Assembly: GCF_003367395.1 (NCBI RefSeq)
Contig: NZ_CP031417.1
Location: 310,001-374,000 of the forward strand
Source: Pseudolabrys taiwanensis
Lineage (GTDB): Bacteria; Pseudomonadota; Alphaproteobacteria; Rhizobiales; Xanthobacteraceae
Direction: 5' to 3'
DNA: 64,000 nucleotides
A program made the translations under genes and the position numbers. Shown here one piece after another: positions 28,168-37,308 of the stretch. Every line of letters begins with the position of its first letter. Positions within the stretch are counted from its first letter, which is position 1. The notes below the pieces were generated by a model. It was not told the origin of the DNA. It ran no database searches and saw nothing but the letters and a program-made list of their open reading frames with translations.

Positions 28168-28971
28168 ATGTACAACTTCACCTTCCATCGTCCGACCACG
28201 GTGCGTCAGGCGGCCGGGCTGCTCGCGCGCAATCCCGAAGGCAAGATCCTGGCCGGCGGACATTCGCTGCTGCCGGTGATGAAGCAGCGGCTGGCGCAGC
28301 CATCGGCGCTCGTCGATCTGTCGCTGGTCGAAGGGCTGACCGGTGTCGAGGTCAAGGGCCGTTCGGTGGTCATCGGCGCGATGACGCGCCACGCCGACGT
28401 CGCCAAGTCGCCGGTGCTGCTCGAAGTGATGCCGGGTCTTGCCGCCGTGCCGGGCTCGGTCGGCGATCCGCAGGTGCGTAACCGCGGCACGATCGGCGGC
28501 TCGATCGCCAACAACGATCCGAACGCCGATTATCCGGCGGCCTGCCTCGGCCTGGGTGCGACCATCATCACCAACAAGCGCCGCATCGCCGCCGACGATT
28601 TCTTCCAGGGCATGTATACGACGGCTTTGGAAGACGGCGAGATCATCACCAAGGTCAGCTTCCCGATCGCCAAGAAGTGCGCCTACGAGAAGTTCAAGCA
28701 TCCGGCCTCTGGCTTTGCGCTGGTCGGCGTGTTCGTGTCGAAGCGCGGCCCTGACATCCGCGTCGCGGTGACGGGTGCGGGCGCCAACGGCGTCTTCCGC
28801 GTGAAGTCGTTCGAAGAGGCGCTGAAGAAGCGCTTCTCGCCGAAGTCGATCGAAGGCATGTCGATCCCGGCAACGGGCATGAACGTCGACATTCACGCCT
28901 CGGCCGAATATCGCGCGCATCTCGTGGCCGTGCTGGCGCGCCGCGCCCTCGCCAAGGCGGTCGCGGGCTAA
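28168..28971 (+). CDS. Molybdenum hydroxylase medium (FAD-binding) subunit, CoxM-like
   Basis: 267 residues, slightly short of the usual 280-290. FAD contacts are AGGHSLLPVMKQRLAQP (AGGHS motif) and GTIGGSIANNDPNADYPAA (TIGGS motif). The start at 28168 follows GCAGGAG; the in-frame ATG at 28084 lies inside the repeat and is rejected. The stop TAA shares bases with the stop of the convergent kinase gene (ctaa, 28968-28971). Confidence 0.93.
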   Translation: MYNFTFHRPTTVRQAAGLLARNPEGKILAGGHSLLPVMKQRLAQPSALVDLSLVEGLTGVEVKGRSVVIGAMTRHADVAKSPVLLEVMPGLAAVPGSVGDPQVRNRGTIGGSIANNDPNADYPAACLGLGATIITNKRRIAADDFFQGMYTTALEDGEIITKVSFPIAKKCAYEKFKHPASGFALVGVFVSKRGPDIRVAVTGAGANGVFRVKSFEEALKKRFSPKSIEGMSIPATGMNVDIHASAEYRAHLVAVLARRALAKAVAG

Positions 28972-30371
28972 GCCGCGCCGGCCGCGCGCGGCAAGGTCAG
29001 CGTCGCGCGCAGGCCGCCGTCGGCGGCATTCTGCAACATGAGTTCGCCGCCATAGAGTTCGGCGAGTTCGCGCGCGATCGGCAGGCCGAAGCCGAAGCCC
29101 GGCGCGCTCTCGTCGAGCCGGGCGCCAGGCCGCAACGCCTGCGCCATCTCCTGCTCGGACAGGCCCGGGCCGTCGTCTTCGATGCTGAGACGGACGATTG
29201 GGCCGTCGGCTGCCGCACGGATACGAATGACCGTGCGCGCCCATTTGCAGGCATTGTCCAGCAGGTTGCCCGCCATCTCATCGAGGTCCTGCTGCTCGCA
29301 GGCCACGGCGACATCGGCACCGACGGCGACGTCGAACGTCAGGTGCCGCTCCGCATAGATTTTCCGCTGCACCACGACGAGATCGGCGATCCGCGGCGCG
29401 AGCGCCGTGCGGGCGCGCGCCGGTCCGTTCAGCGCCGCCATGCGCGCGCGGCCGAGGTGATGGCGGATGCGGCGCTCCATCAGACCGGTCAGCGCGGCCA
29501 GATCGCCGGCGGCGCTGTCGCCGCCTTTGCGCTCGGACACCGCCAGCGCCAGGGTCGCCAGCGGCGTCTTGAGCCCATGCGCGAGATTGGCGACATGGGC
29601 GCGGGCGCGCTCGAGATTGGCGGCGTTCTGCGCCAGCAGCGCGTTGATCTCATCGACCACCGGCTGCACTTCGCGCGGCTGGTCGTCCGGGATGCGGTCG
29701 ATGCTGCCGTCGCGCACGCCCGCGATATCGCGCCGCAGGCGTTCGAGCGGTCTGAGACCAAGGCGCACCTGCAGCACCATGGCGAGCACGAGCGCGCCGC
29801 CGAGTGCGATCAGCGACAGCGCCAACGTACCCATCGCGGCGCGCAGCGGGCCCATCACCGCATCGCGCGGCGCGGTCGCGAGAATCGTCACCGGCGCGCC
29901 GCCGACCACGATCTGCAGCACGCGGTAGTGGAGGCGCATCCCGTCGGGTCCCGGACCATCGGCAGGGCGCACATCCGTCGGCTCGGGTGGAGGCGGTCCG
30001 GGCGGGCGATGCGGCGGCTTCGGCGGGACGCGCGGAAGAGCGAGCGCACGATCTTCAAGCGAGGCCGCGCGCAGCGTGTTGCGCGGGCCCTCGACCTGCC
30101 AGTACCAGCCGCGCTGCGGCCGATCGAAAGGCGGGCCATCGACGGCGCCGCTGAGGCGCAGCGTGCCGTCCTCCGCCATATGCAATTGCGATTGCAGGAA
30201 GACGATCTGGGTGTCGAGCCGCTGATCGATCTGTCCTTGCACGAAGCGATGCAGCGCGAAGCCGATGGCGAAGGTCGCCAGCAACAAAGCGAGAGCGATG
30301 AACAAGGCCGCGCCGAGCAGCAGCCGCCGGCTGAGCGAAGCGCCGCGCCATCGTCCGCGCCAGCGCATCAT
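28968..30371 (-). CDS. Sensor histidine kinase, PhoQ-like
   Basis: 467 residues from ATG 30371, which overlaps the response-regulator stop (ATGA). Membrane segments are at about 18-40 and 180-202. The periplasmic loop between them contains a Pro/His-rich stretch at about 115-131. A HAMP-like linker follows. The H-box NLAHGLKTPLA has His265, the N-box is LDNACKWA (372-378), and the G-boxes are DDGPGL and GFGFGLP. It phosphorylates the paired OmpR-type regulator. The divergent OB-fold-like genes across the regulator promoter are likely targets (inference). Confidence 0.93.
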   Translation of the reverse strand: MMRWRGRWRGASLSRRLLLGAALFIALALLLATFAIGFALHRFVQGQIDQRLDTQIVFLQSQLHMAEDGTLRLSGAVDGPPFDRPQRGWYWQVEGPRNTLRAASLEDRALALPRVPPKPPHRPPGPPPPEPTDVRPADGPGPDGMRLHYRVLQIVVGGAPVTILATAPRDAVMGPLRAAMGTLALSLIALGGALVLAMVLQVRLGLRPLERLRRDIAGVRDGSIDRIPDDQPREVQPVVDEINALLAQNAANLERARAHVANLAHGLKTPLATLALAVSERKGGDSAAGDLAALTGLMERRIRHHLGRARMAALNGPARARTALAPRIADLVVVQRKIYAERHLTFDVAVGADVAVACEQQDLDEMAGNLLDNACKWARTVIRIRAAADGPIVRLSIEDDGPGLSEQEMAQALRPGARLDESAPGFGFGLPIARELAELYGGELMLQNAADGGLRATLTLPRAAGAA

Positions 30372-31033
30372 GCGTCTCCGGCCGTCAGCCGATAGCCCCG
30401 TCCGCGAACGGTCTCGATGGCGTCGCGCCCGATCTTGCGACGCAGCCGCGCGACGATGACTTCGAGCGAGTTGGAGTCCGTGCCGGCGTCGCCTTCGTAG
30501 ACCGTCTCGGACAGTTCGATGCGGTCGATCACGGTTTCCTTGCGCATGATCAAGCATTCGAGCACGCGCCATTCGAGCGCGGTCAACTTGAGCGGCAAGC
30601 CGTTCAATTCAAACACGCCGGTCTGGGCATCGAAGGTCAAGGCGCCGCAGGCGATGCGCGGGGCGGCGTGCCCCGCCGCGCGCCGCACCAGCGCCCGCAG
30701 CCGCATGATCAGCTCTTCCACGCGAAAGGGCTTTGTCAGATAGTCGTCGGCTCCAGCCTTGAAGCCCTCGACTTTATCCGTCCAGCCGTCGCGCGCCGTC
30801 AGGATCAGCACCGGCAGCGAGCGGCCGCCGGCGCGCCAGGCCTGCAAAACCTTGGCGCCCGGAATCTTCGGCAGGCCGAGGTCGAGCACGGCGGCATCGT
30901 AGTACTCGGTATCGCCGAGATGCTGGCCGTCCTCGCCGTCGCGGGCGATGTCGACGGCGAAATTCTCAGCACGCAATGCGCTCGCGATTTCCTGAGCCAG
31001 CAGGGCGTCGTCCTCGACCAGAAGTATTTTCAT
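30368..31033 (-). CDS. OmpR/PhoP-type response regulator
   Basis: 221 residues from ATG 31033 (MKILLVEDD); an alternative ATG at 31048 adds five residues, and neither has a strong ribosome-binding site. The receiver has the acidic pair E7-D8-D9, phospho-acceptor Asp51 (AVLDLGLP) and the Lys of DDYLTKPF. The C-terminal winged helix includes TALEWRVLECLIMRKETVID and SLEVIVARLRRKIGRD. It is co-transcribed and coupled with the kinase. The gap to the divergent gene holds an inverted repeat that may be its operator. Confidence 0.93.
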   Translation of the reverse strand: MKILLVEDDALLAQEIASALRAENFAVDIARDGEDGQHLGDTEYYDAAVLDLGLPKIPGAKVLQAWRAGGRSLPVLILTARDGWTDKVEGFKAGADDYLTKPFRVEELIMRLRALVRRAAGHAAPRIACGALTFDAQTGVFELNGLPLKLTALEWRVLECLIMRKETVIDRIELSETVYEGDAGTDSNSLEVIVARLRRKIGRDAIETVRGRGYRLTAGDA

Positions 31034-31083
31034 CGCCGTGTTCTGCATCCCGCCGAGGGCTAGTCCCGCGAGCTTAACTCAAC

Positions 31084-31101
31084 CTGAACGGTTCGGTTCA
31101 G
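31084..31101. promoter_or_regulatory. Candidate operator between the response regulator and the OB-fold genes
   Basis: CTGAAC at 31084-31089 and GTTCAG at 31096-31101 form a perfect 6-bp inverted repeat with a 6-base spacer (ctgaacggttcggttcag). It lies 50 bases from the regulator start and 46 from the divergent gene. The location suits autoregulation and control of the neighbour. Confidence 0.4.
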
Positions 31102-31146
31102 CTTGGCGAGGGCGGGGCGCGCGTAGGTTGGCGGCATCAAACGTTC

Positions 31147-31692
31147 ATGGAGATGACGATGACTGAAACGTCGAATACGCCAGACACCGTGCCGCGGCAG
31201 CCGCCGCGGACATCCCGCCGCCGGGTGACCGTTGCCGCCGGCATCGTCGCGGCGCTTGCCATCGGCGGCATTGGCGGCGCCGGGGCTTCGCGCCTCATTC
31301 ACCGGTGGGAGCCGGAGCGCGTGATGCTGCTGCAGCCGGAGGCGATTGCCCAGTTCAAAGACGACACCGTCGTGGCCGCCAAAGGCACGGTCGCCGAGAT
31401 ATTCGGCAACAAGTTCATCCTGCAGGACGACAGCGGCCGCGCGCTGATCGATACGGGACCGCGCGGCGAGGACGTCCGCATCGCCGACAAGGGTGAGGCC
31501 GTCACGGTGCAGGGCCGCTTCGATCGCGGCGTGTTGCACGCGCAATTGCTCGTGCGTCCCGACGGTTCGACGCAAGCCTTCGGTCCGCCACGTCCCCCGC
31601 GGCCGCCGCACCCACCCATCGATGGCCCTGAGGCGCGGCGTGGACCACCGCCGCCGCCGCCGCCAGGACCTGACGCGCCGCCCGCGCGTTGA
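31147..31692 (+). CDS. Membrane-anchored OB-fold-like protein with Pro-rich tail
   Basis: 181 residues from ATG 31147 (in-frame ATGs also at 31153 and 31159). There is a single membrane segment at about 27-49, so the rest is probably periplasmic. Residues 72-135 (VVAAKGTVAEIFGNKFILQD, GEAVTVQGRFDRGVLHAQLL) look like a small OB-fold of the BOF/YgiW kind. The C-terminus is strongly Pro-rich (PPRPPRPPHPP and PPPPPPPG). It is divergent from the two-component system. The next gene has a related domain. Function is unknown; envelope stress or cation sensing would fit the context. Confidence 0.75.
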   Translation: MEMTMTETSNTPDTVPRQPPRTSRRRVTVAAGIVAALAIGGIGGAGASRLIHRWEPERVMLLQPEAIAQFKDDTVVAAKGTVAEIFGNKFILQDDSGRALIDTGPRGEDVRIADKGEAVTVQGRFDRGVLHAQLLVRPDGSTQAFGPPRPPRPPHPPIDGPEARRGPPPPPPPGPDAPPAR

Positions 31693-31752
31693 GCGCCTGC
31701 CGGGCCGGCCCCGCGCCGGCTCGGCCCTTCCTCTGCCATTTAGGAACATGAC

Positions 31753-32328
31753 ATGCCGCATCATCCCATCATTTCCGTCACGGGCCGGATCACGCACGTG
31801 TTTGCGCATCGCTTCGTCGTCGAGACCAAGCGCGGCGCCGTTCTCGCTGACGTCACGCCACATGGACTCGATCTCGTCACGCTGCGCAAAGGCACGGCGG
31901 TGTCGCTCGAAGGCGAGATGAAGCCGTCGGAACTGAAGGTCCATCGTTTCGCGAGCGGCCGGAAGACGGTGACCATCGAGCACCACAAGCCGCATCACCA
32001 TCACGGCCCGCACCACCACCACCATCACGAGCCGGCGGATCCGAAGGTGGCGCGCGCCAGCGCACGGGCCGCCGGCTACGAGGTCATGAGCGAGCCGCAG
32101 CGTCACCCCAAGCATTTCGAGGTGCTCGGCCGCCAGAACCGCCGTTTCACCGAGCTGCACATCGCTCTCGACGGTGAGATCTACAAGTGGAAGCCGGTGC
32201 GGGCGGGCGATCCGAAGTGGCCCGAGGCGGTGAGCGCGCCGGCCCGCCGCCGTCCCGCGCCGCGACGATCGACCAAAGCCGTCGCGCCGCGAAGGCGCGC
32301 CAAGTCCCGCGCGCGCGCCGCCGACTAA
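31753..32328 (+). CDS. Histidine-rich protein with OB-fold-like N-terminus
   Basis: 191 residues. Residues 5-65 (ISVTGRITHVFAHRFVVETK, GTAVSLEGEMKPSELKVHRF) parallel the OB-like part of the upstream gene, so the two look like paralogous domains. Residues around 77-94 read HHKPHHHHGPHHHHHHEP, a plausible Ni/Co/Zn/Cu binding tract. A further conserved-looking segment is GYEVMSEPQRHPKHFEVLG, and the C-terminus is Arg/Lys/Ala-rich. No signal peptide is seen, so a cytoplasmic location is likely. The gene starts 60 bases after its neighbour, probably in the same operon. Confidence 0.7.
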   Translation: MPHHPIISVTGRITHVFAHRFVVETKRGAVLADVTPHGLDLVTLRKGTAVSLEGEMKPSELKVHRFASGRKTVTIEHHKPHHHHGPHHHHHHEPADPKVARASARAAGYEVMSEPQRHPKHFEVLGRQNRRFTELHIALDGEIYKWKPVRAGDPKWPEAVSAPARRRPAPRRSTKAVAPRRRAKSRARAAD

Positions 32329-32402
32329 CCCCGACGCGCTTCGGTCGAACGAAATCGTCCGCCGTGGCCGAAGGCTGCGGCGGACGAAGTGCTGTGCAAT
32401 CG

Positions 32403-33485
32403 CTAGCGTTGTGCGGGCAGGAAGGTCGGGCCGACCGTGCGCACGGGGCGTTTGCCGGGCTCTGATTCGGCGGGCGGCGCGCTGGCCTGCGGATCGCTCG
32501 TCGGCGCGGTGCCCGCCTTCGCATCAGGGCGGATCGGCTTGCCGTCGGCGCCGATGCGCGGTTGCGACAAGCGGCGCGCGTTCTGTTCGGTCACCACCAC
32601 GTCGCCGGGAGCGACGGTCTGGTCCGGTCCGTTGACCTTCAGCGCATCGGCCCAGCTTTCGCCCGCTCGCCGGCAACTGCAGGCGGGGGTCATGGCCTTG
32701 CGATACGCAAATGCCGTCGGGAGGTCGGTGTAGGGACGGCCGGCAAGCGACACCGCCTGCGACACGTCCTCGCCCGGGTTGTGATAGGTGTAGAGCTGCA
32801 CCTCGGCCGCGGGGCAGGTGCGCTGGCAGGCCTGTTCGTCGGCGGCAAAGCGCTCCGGCGAGGTCGAATACGAGATCGGATAATAATAGCCGTCGCAGGT
32901 GCGCACGCAGAGCGTGCGGAAGGTGCCGCCCATCGGGCCGGCTGGCGTCGAGGAGATGCCGGGGCCGATGTCATTGTTCGGCGTGCCGTCATTGCCGAAC
33001 AGCCGGTCGAAGAAGCCGCCCTTCTGGCTGGCCGTTACCGCCGCGCGGTACTGCGGGCCGCAATTGTTCTCGCCGAGCGCGATCATCAGCGACTGGCGCT
33101 GCGCCAAACGCTGCGTGGTGCCGCCGTTGAGCTGCTCCAATTGCATCTGCAGCCGCTCGAGCGTGTTGCGCTGCTGGCCGATCTGGCGCGTCAGGCCGCC
33201 GCACTCGGGGGGCGGATTGGAGAAGATCGAGAAGAAGCCGGTGTTTTCGCAGCCCATGCGCCGGCTCTGGGCGACCATCCGGTCGACCTCGTATTGCTGG
33301 CGGTTGACCGCGTCTTCGGCGCGACGAATCTGGTCGGCGCGGCCGGGATCGCTGTTGCCGCGGTCGAGCGAGGCAAGCTGCGCTTCCAGCCGTTGGCACG
33401 TTGGATTGGCCGATTGCGCCAGCGCGCTGACGCAAGAAAGCAGCGCGAAGGCCGTGGCCGCGGACGTAAGGATCGTTCCCCTCAT
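32403..33485 (-). CDS. Exported DUF2865-family protein
   Basis: 360 residues with a signal peptide (about 1-23, ALLSCVSALAQS). The first half is a coiled-coil-like region (NTLERLQMQLEQLNG). The second half has the DUF2865 core FRTLCVRTCDGYYYPISYST and CQRTCPAAEVQLYTYHNPGE with paired cysteines, then a Pro/Ala-rich tail. DUF2865 proteins are periplasmic and of unknown function, common in Hyphomicrobiales. It is transcribed alone; the next minus-strand gene ends 23 bases upstream. Confidence 0.88.
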   Translation of the reverse strand: MRGTILTSAATAFALLSCVSALAQSANPTCQRLEAQLASLDRGNSDPGRADQIRRAEDAVNRQQYEVDRMVAQSRRMGCENTGFFSIFSNPPPECGGLTRQIGQQRNTLERLQMQLEQLNGGTTQRLAQRQSLMIALGENNCGPQYRAAVTASQKGGFFDRLFGNDGTPNNDIGPGISSTPAGPMGGTFRTLCVRTCDGYYYPISYSTSPERFAADEQACQRTCPAAEVQLYTYHNPGEDVSQAVSLAGRPYTDLPTAFAYRKAMTPACSCRRAGESWADALKVNGPDQTVAPGDVVVTEQNARRLSQPRIGADGKPIRPDAKAGTAPTSDPQASAPPAESEPGKRPVRTVGPTFLPAQR

Positions 33486-33508
33486 GGGCCGGCACTCTAA
33501 CGGGTAAA

Positions 33509-34465
33509 TTATGGCGATGCGAGGTCAGCCGCGCGGCCCGCGCGTGCACTTTCCGCGCGCAGGTTCCAGACGACACCGACGATGATGATGAGCGCGCCCA
33601 GAAACACGAAAATGTCGAGGGATTCGTTGTAAAACGCCCAACCCACCACGGCGATCAACGGAATGCGCATGAAATCGAGCGGGACCACGAGCGTGGCGTC
33701 GCCGGCGCGGAACGCGTTGCTCAGACAATAGTGTGACGCCGCACCGCCGAGCCCGATGCCCAGCGCGGGCAGAATGTGACTGCTGTTCATGTTGAGGAGC
33801 GCTTGCAGGTCGCTGCCGATCAGCGACAGCGGAAACTGGATCGCCGCCATCCAGAAGACGATGCCGAAGGTGGTTTCGGTCATGGTCAGCTTCTTGGTGG
33901 CGATCATCGTGATGGCGTAGCCGAAGGCCGCGCCGAGCACGAGAAACGCTGCCGGGTTGATGCTCGCCACGCCCGGCCGCAGGATCACCAGCACGCCGAC
34001 GAGCCCGAGCACGACGACGCCGATGCGACTCGGAGTCATTTTTTCGTGCAGCAGCCAGGGCGCGAGCAGCACGGTCCAGGCCGGCATCGTGAATTCGAGC
34101 GCGAAGACCATCGCGAGCGGCAGCATGGTGAGCGCGAGCGCCCAGCCGAACTGGGAGATGTAATGCACGACGTTGCGCAGCAGCGTCAGGCCGATCCGGC
34201 GCGGCAGCGTGTAGTGCCGCAACGATGGACGCGCCGCGAGCAGCGCCAGCATGATCAGCAGCGCGGCGCCGCTGCGAATGGCCAGAATCTCAAAGATGCT
34301 CATGCCGCGCAGCGACAGTTCGCGCACGGAGACAGCCATCATCGAGAACGAGAGGAGCGTGCCCGTCATCCACAAGACGACGCGCACGAGGTTGTTGGTG
34401 ACGAGAGGCAAGATCCGGCAGTCCGATGAGTATTGCAACGCGCGGTCTAGCAGACCGCGCGCCAC
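33509..34465 (-). CDS. EamA/DMT-family transporter
   Basis: Inner-membrane permease, about 10 hydrophobic segments, two EamA repeats, up to 318 residues. Typical segments are RNVVHYISQFGWALALTMLP and FMRIPLIAVVGWAFYNESLD. The given start is a GTG whose first codons run through a perfect hairpin (34441-34459), so a start further in (TTG 34411, GTG 34387 or ATG 34369) is more likely. The substrate (metabolite export) is unknown. It is transcribed in the same direction as, and directly after, maiA. Confidence 0.9.
   Translation of the reverse strand: MARGLLDRALQYSSDCRILPLVTNNLVRVVLWMTGTLLSFSMMAVSVRELSLRGMSIFEILAIRSGAALLIMLALLAARPSLRHYTLPRRIGLTLLRNVVHYISQFGWALALTMLPLAMVFALEFTMPAWTVLLAPWLLHEKMTPSRIGVVVLGLVGVLVILRPGVASINPAAFLVLGAAFGYAITMIATKKLTMTETTFGIVFWMAAIQFPLSLIGSDLQALLNMNSSHILPALGIGLGGAASHYCLSNAFRAGDATLVVPLDFMRIPLIAVVGWAFYNESLDIFVFLGALIIIVGVVWNLRAESARAGRAADLASP
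34441..34459 (-). terminator. Perfect 8-bp hairpin just after maiA
   Basis: cgcggtct (34441-34448) pairs with agaccgcg (34452-34459) around a 3-base loop, ten bases after the maiA stop. No T-run follows on the minus strand, so it may be a weak or Rho-assisted terminator. Confidence 0.4.
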
Positions 34466-34468
34466 ACG

Positions 34469-35104
34469 TCACTCGGCATCAGGCTGATTCTCAGGCCGCG
34501 CTTTGTCGAAGGCGGGGAGCTTGAGGCAGGCCGCCTCGACCGCGAGGATCTTCGGGAAGGCGTCGAGCGGCACTTTGAGCCGGCGCGCATTGTAGACTTG
34601 GGGAATGAGGCAGATGTCGGCGATCGTCACCTGCGCGCCGCAGAGGTACGGCCCGGGCATGATCATCTCTTCCATCGCCTTAAAGCCCTGGATCACCCAA
34701 TGATGATACCAGGCGTCGATCGCGGCCTGCTCGTGCTTGAGCTCGCGCTTGAGATACTGGAGCGAGACCAGGTTGTTGAGCGGGTGGATGTCACAGGCGA
34801 CGATCTGCGCCATGGACCGCGCCTTGGCGCGCGCGAGCGCATCGGCGGGCAGCAGCGCCGGCTCGGGCTGGATCTCGTCGAGATATTCGATGATGGCGAG
34901 CGACTGCGTCAGCACCTCGCCGGTCGACAAGGCGAGCGCCGGCACGCGCTCCTGCGGATTGACGGTGTGAAATTCCGGTCTGTGCTGATGACCGCCGTCT
35001 TTGGTGAGATGGATCGGCACCATCTCGTAGGGCAGACCCTTGAGATTGAGCGCGATACGAACGCGATAGGCGGCAGACGAACGGAAATACGTGTAGAGCT
35101 TCAC
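34469..35104 (-). CDS. maiA: Maleylacetoacetate isomerase (zeta-class GST)
   Basis: 211 residues with a GTG start at 35104 preceded by GGAG; a much longer in-frame reading is not credible because it has no GST homology. The zeta-class signature YFRSSAAYRVRIALNLKGL holds the catalytic SS pair. NPQERVPAL and the C-terminal VYNARRLKVPLDAFP are also typical. It isomerises 4-maleylacetoacetate to 4-fumarylacetoacetate in tyrosine/homogentisate degradation. The other steps (hmgA, FAH) are divergent, 0.9 kb away, across the MarR gene. Confidence 0.93.
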   Translation of the reverse strand: MKLYTYFRSSAAYRVRIALNLKGLPYEMVPIHLTKDGGHQHRPEFHTVNPQERVPALALSTGEVLTQSLAIIEYLDEIQPEPALLPADALARAKARSMAQIVACDIHPLNNLVSLQYLKRELKHEQAAIDAWYHHWVIQGFKAMEEMIMPGPYLCGAQVTIADICLIPQVYNARRLKVPLDAFPKILAVEAACLKLPAFDKARPENQPDAE

Positions 35105-35139
35105 TGAGACCACTCCGGCGGTACGATTGCGCCGGCAGC

Positions 35140-35703
35140 TTACCGTCCGCCGCGCGGATTGGCGATATCCGCATTGATCTGCGACGAGCGCTCGATGAGC
35201 TTTTCGAGCGCGCGGTCGAGCGCGGCGCGGTCGGCCGCATCGACGACCGAAAGAAGCTGCTCCGCAAAACCGAGCGCGCTCGGGGCGAGGTCGTTGTAGA
35301 TGTCGCGGCCGGCGGGCGTGAGCGAGAGGAAGGCCTCGCGCAGGTCGGCACGGTTGGCGCGCCGTGCGATGAGTTTCCGACGTTCGAGCAGGGCGACGGC
35401 GCGCGACACCTTGGTCTTGTGCATACAGCTGTGGGTGCCGATCGCCTTGGCCGTCATCATGCCGAACTCGCCGAGCGTGACCAGCACGCGCCATTCCGGC
35501 ACGCCGATCTTGTAGCGGTCCGCGTAAACGCGGGAGAGCGCCTGCGAAACCTGGTTCGAGCAGACGTTGAGCTTATAGGGCAGGAATTCTTCGAGTTTGA
35601 GGGCGGCGTCGGCCGGCCCCGCACTCATCGGGCTCCCGATCTCCCGGGTGTCGGTATTACCCGACGCTTCCTTCGTCGTATCGATCATATTGCGCTGCCG
35701 CAT
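35140..35703 (-). CDS. MarR-family regulator of the homogentisate cluster
   Basis: Up to 187 residues; in-frame ATGs at 35688 and 35628 give shorter proteins, the latter (MSAGPADAALKLEEF) being the more usual MarR start. The winged helix covers EWRVLVTLGEFGMMTAKAIG, THSCMHKTKVSRAVALLERR and the wing RANRADLREAFLSLTPAGR. A Cys pair region (NVCSN, HSCMH) is present. It lies between maiA and the divergent hmgA. Repression of hmgA-fahA relieved by a pathway intermediate is the likely role, by analogy with HmgR/HpaR-type MarR proteins. Confidence 0.88.
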   Translation of the reverse strand: MRQRNMIDTTKEASGNTDTREIGSPMSAGPADAALKLEEFLPYKLNVCSNQVSQALSRVYADRYKIGVPEWRVLVTLGEFGMMTAKAIGTHSCMHKTKVSRAVALLERRKLIARRANRADLREAFLSLTPAGRDIYNDLAPSALGFAEQLLSVVDAADRAALDRALEKLIERSSQINADIANPRGGR

Positions 35704-35925
35704 TCCCCTGGTGCCGAGGGGTCCATTGGCAGGACCTCCTTCCAGCGTGGACAGACATTGGCTGAAGTTACGACCGCGCGCAACGAGTTTGGAAGTGTTC
35801 TAAGTTAGTGGTTGCATATATGATTTTCTGTGACCGGCGTTACGCCGGCGCCCAGACACCGGCATTTTTCACGCTCCAAGACTGGGTGGCGGAGGCTTTC
35901 GCAACGCCCGTGCACGAGGGTCTAT

Positions 35926-35954
35926 TTGACCTTGGTTACAGAAGAAACTAAATA
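35926..35954 (+). promoter_or_regulatory. Candidate sigma-70 promoter for hmgA
   Basis: TTGACC (35926-35931), a 17-base spacer, then TAAATA (35949-35954), 33 bases before the hmgA start. A GGTTA...TAACC inverted pair (35934-35938, 35953-35957) overlaps it and could be the MarR site. The -10 match is poor. The rest of the 284-base gap shows no gene. Confidence 0.4.
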
Positions 35955-35987
35955 ACCGGGCCCGTTACGGGCAGGGGAGAGTCAAGA

Positions 35988-37295
35988 ATGACCGGCTACA
36001 TGTCCGGCTTCGGCAATACGTTCGAGACCGAGGCGCTGCCCGGCGCGCTGCCGGTCGGACGCAACTCGCCGCAGAAGTGCAATTACGGGCTCTACGCGGA
36101 ACAGCTCTCCGGCACGCCGTTCACGGCGCCCCAGTCATCCAATCAACGGTCCTGGCTCTATCGCATCCGGCCAACGGTCCGGCACACCGGCCGTTTCGAG
36201 AAGATCGATAAGGGCGCGATCCGCACCGCGCCGACGCGGGAGGACACCGAACTGCCGATCGGCCAGATGCGCTGGTCGCCCGTGCCGATGCCGCAAGACA
36301 AACAGACCTTCGTCACCGGGTTGCGCACGATCACGATCGCCGGCGATGTCGACAGCCAGAACGGCATGGCGAGCCACCTGCTGTTCGTCACGCAGTCGAT
36401 GGAGCGCGAGCATTTCTTCAATGCCGATGGCGAAATGCTGATCGTCGCCGAGCATGGCAAGATTCGCTTCCGCACCGAGTTCGGCGTCATCGAAATCGAG
36501 CCGGGCGAAATCTGCGTCATCCCGCGCGGTGTCATGTTCCGCGTCGAATTGGTCGACGGGCCTGTGCGCGCTTACGTGTGCGAGAACTACGGCGGCGGCT
36601 TCATCCTGCCGGACCGCGGTCCGATCGGTGCGAACTGCCTCGCCAATCCGCGCGACTTCCTCGCGCCGGTCGCGGCCTACGAGGATGTCGAGGGACCGCA
36701 CACTTTGTACGTGAAGTGGGGCGGGGACCTCTTCAAGACGGAGGTATCGCAGTCGCCGCTCGATGTCGTCGCCTGGCACGGCAACTACTATCCCTACAAA
36801 TACGATCTGCGCCGCTTCTCGCCGGTCGGGGCGATCATGTTCGATCATCCCGATCCGTCGATCTTCACGGTGCTGACGTCGCCGTCCGAGACGCCGGGTA
36901 CGGCCAATGTCGACTTCGTCATTTTCCCGGAGCGCTGGCTTGTGGCGGAGAACACGTTCCGCCCGCCCTGGTATCACCGCAACATCATGTCGGAGTTCAT
37001 GGGCCTGATTTACGGCGTCTACGATGCCAAGCCCGAGGGCTTCGTGGCGGGCGGTTTCAGCCTGCACAATCAGATGCTGCCGCACGGACCCGACACGGAT
37101 GCGTTCGAGCATGCCAGCAACAGCGAACTCAAGCCGGTGCGGCTCTCCAACACGCTCGCCTTCATGTTCGAGACGCGCTTCCGCCAGCGCGTCACACAAT
37201 ACGCGGCAGCGCTCGACACGTTGCAGGAGAACTATATCGACTGCTGGAGCGGCCTGAAGAAGCACTTCGACCCCAACCGGCGCGAGCCGAAATAA
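35988..37295 (+). CDS. hmgA: Homogentisate 1,2-dioxygenase
   Basis: 435 residues, normal length. It opens the ring of homogentisate to 4-maleylacetoacetate using Fe(II). The N-terminus [18 protein letters not shown] is characteristic. Iron-ligand region: [20 protein letters not shown] (His and Glu) and [12 protein letters not shown] (His). The start follows GGGGAGAG. It is the first gene of hmgA-fahA-MBL-(relic)-monooxygenase-DUF2783, with only 13 bases to the FAH gene. Confidence 0.97.
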   Translation: MTGYMSGFGNTFETEALPGALPVGRNSPQKCNYGLYAEQLSGTPFTAPQSSNQRSWLYRIRPTVRHTGRFEKIDKGAIRTAPTREDTELPIGQMRWSPVPMPQDKQTFVTGLRTITIAGDVDSQNGMASHLLFVTQSMEREHFFNADGEMLIVAEHGKIRFRTEFGVIEIEPGEICVIPRGVMFRVELVDGPVRAYVCENYGGGFILPDRGPIGANCLANPRDFLAPVAAYEDVEGPHTLYVKWGGDLFKTEVSQSPLDVVAWHGNYYPYKYDLRRFSPVGAIMFDHPDPSIFTVLTSPSETPGTANVDFVIFPERWLVAENTFRPPWYHRNIMSEFMGLIYGVYDAKPEGFVAGGFSLHNQMLPHGPDTDAFEHASNSELKPVRLSNTLAFMFETRFRQRVTQYAAALDTLQENYIDCWSGLKKHFDPNRREPK

Positions 37296-37308
37296 AGAAA
37301 AGATCGTC

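Noticed and set aside
34469..35494. 341-codon version of maleylacetoacetate isomerase
   Set aside because: The first 130 residues overlap the MarR gene out of frame and are low-complexity Arg-rich; the GST fold starts at the GTG at 35104.
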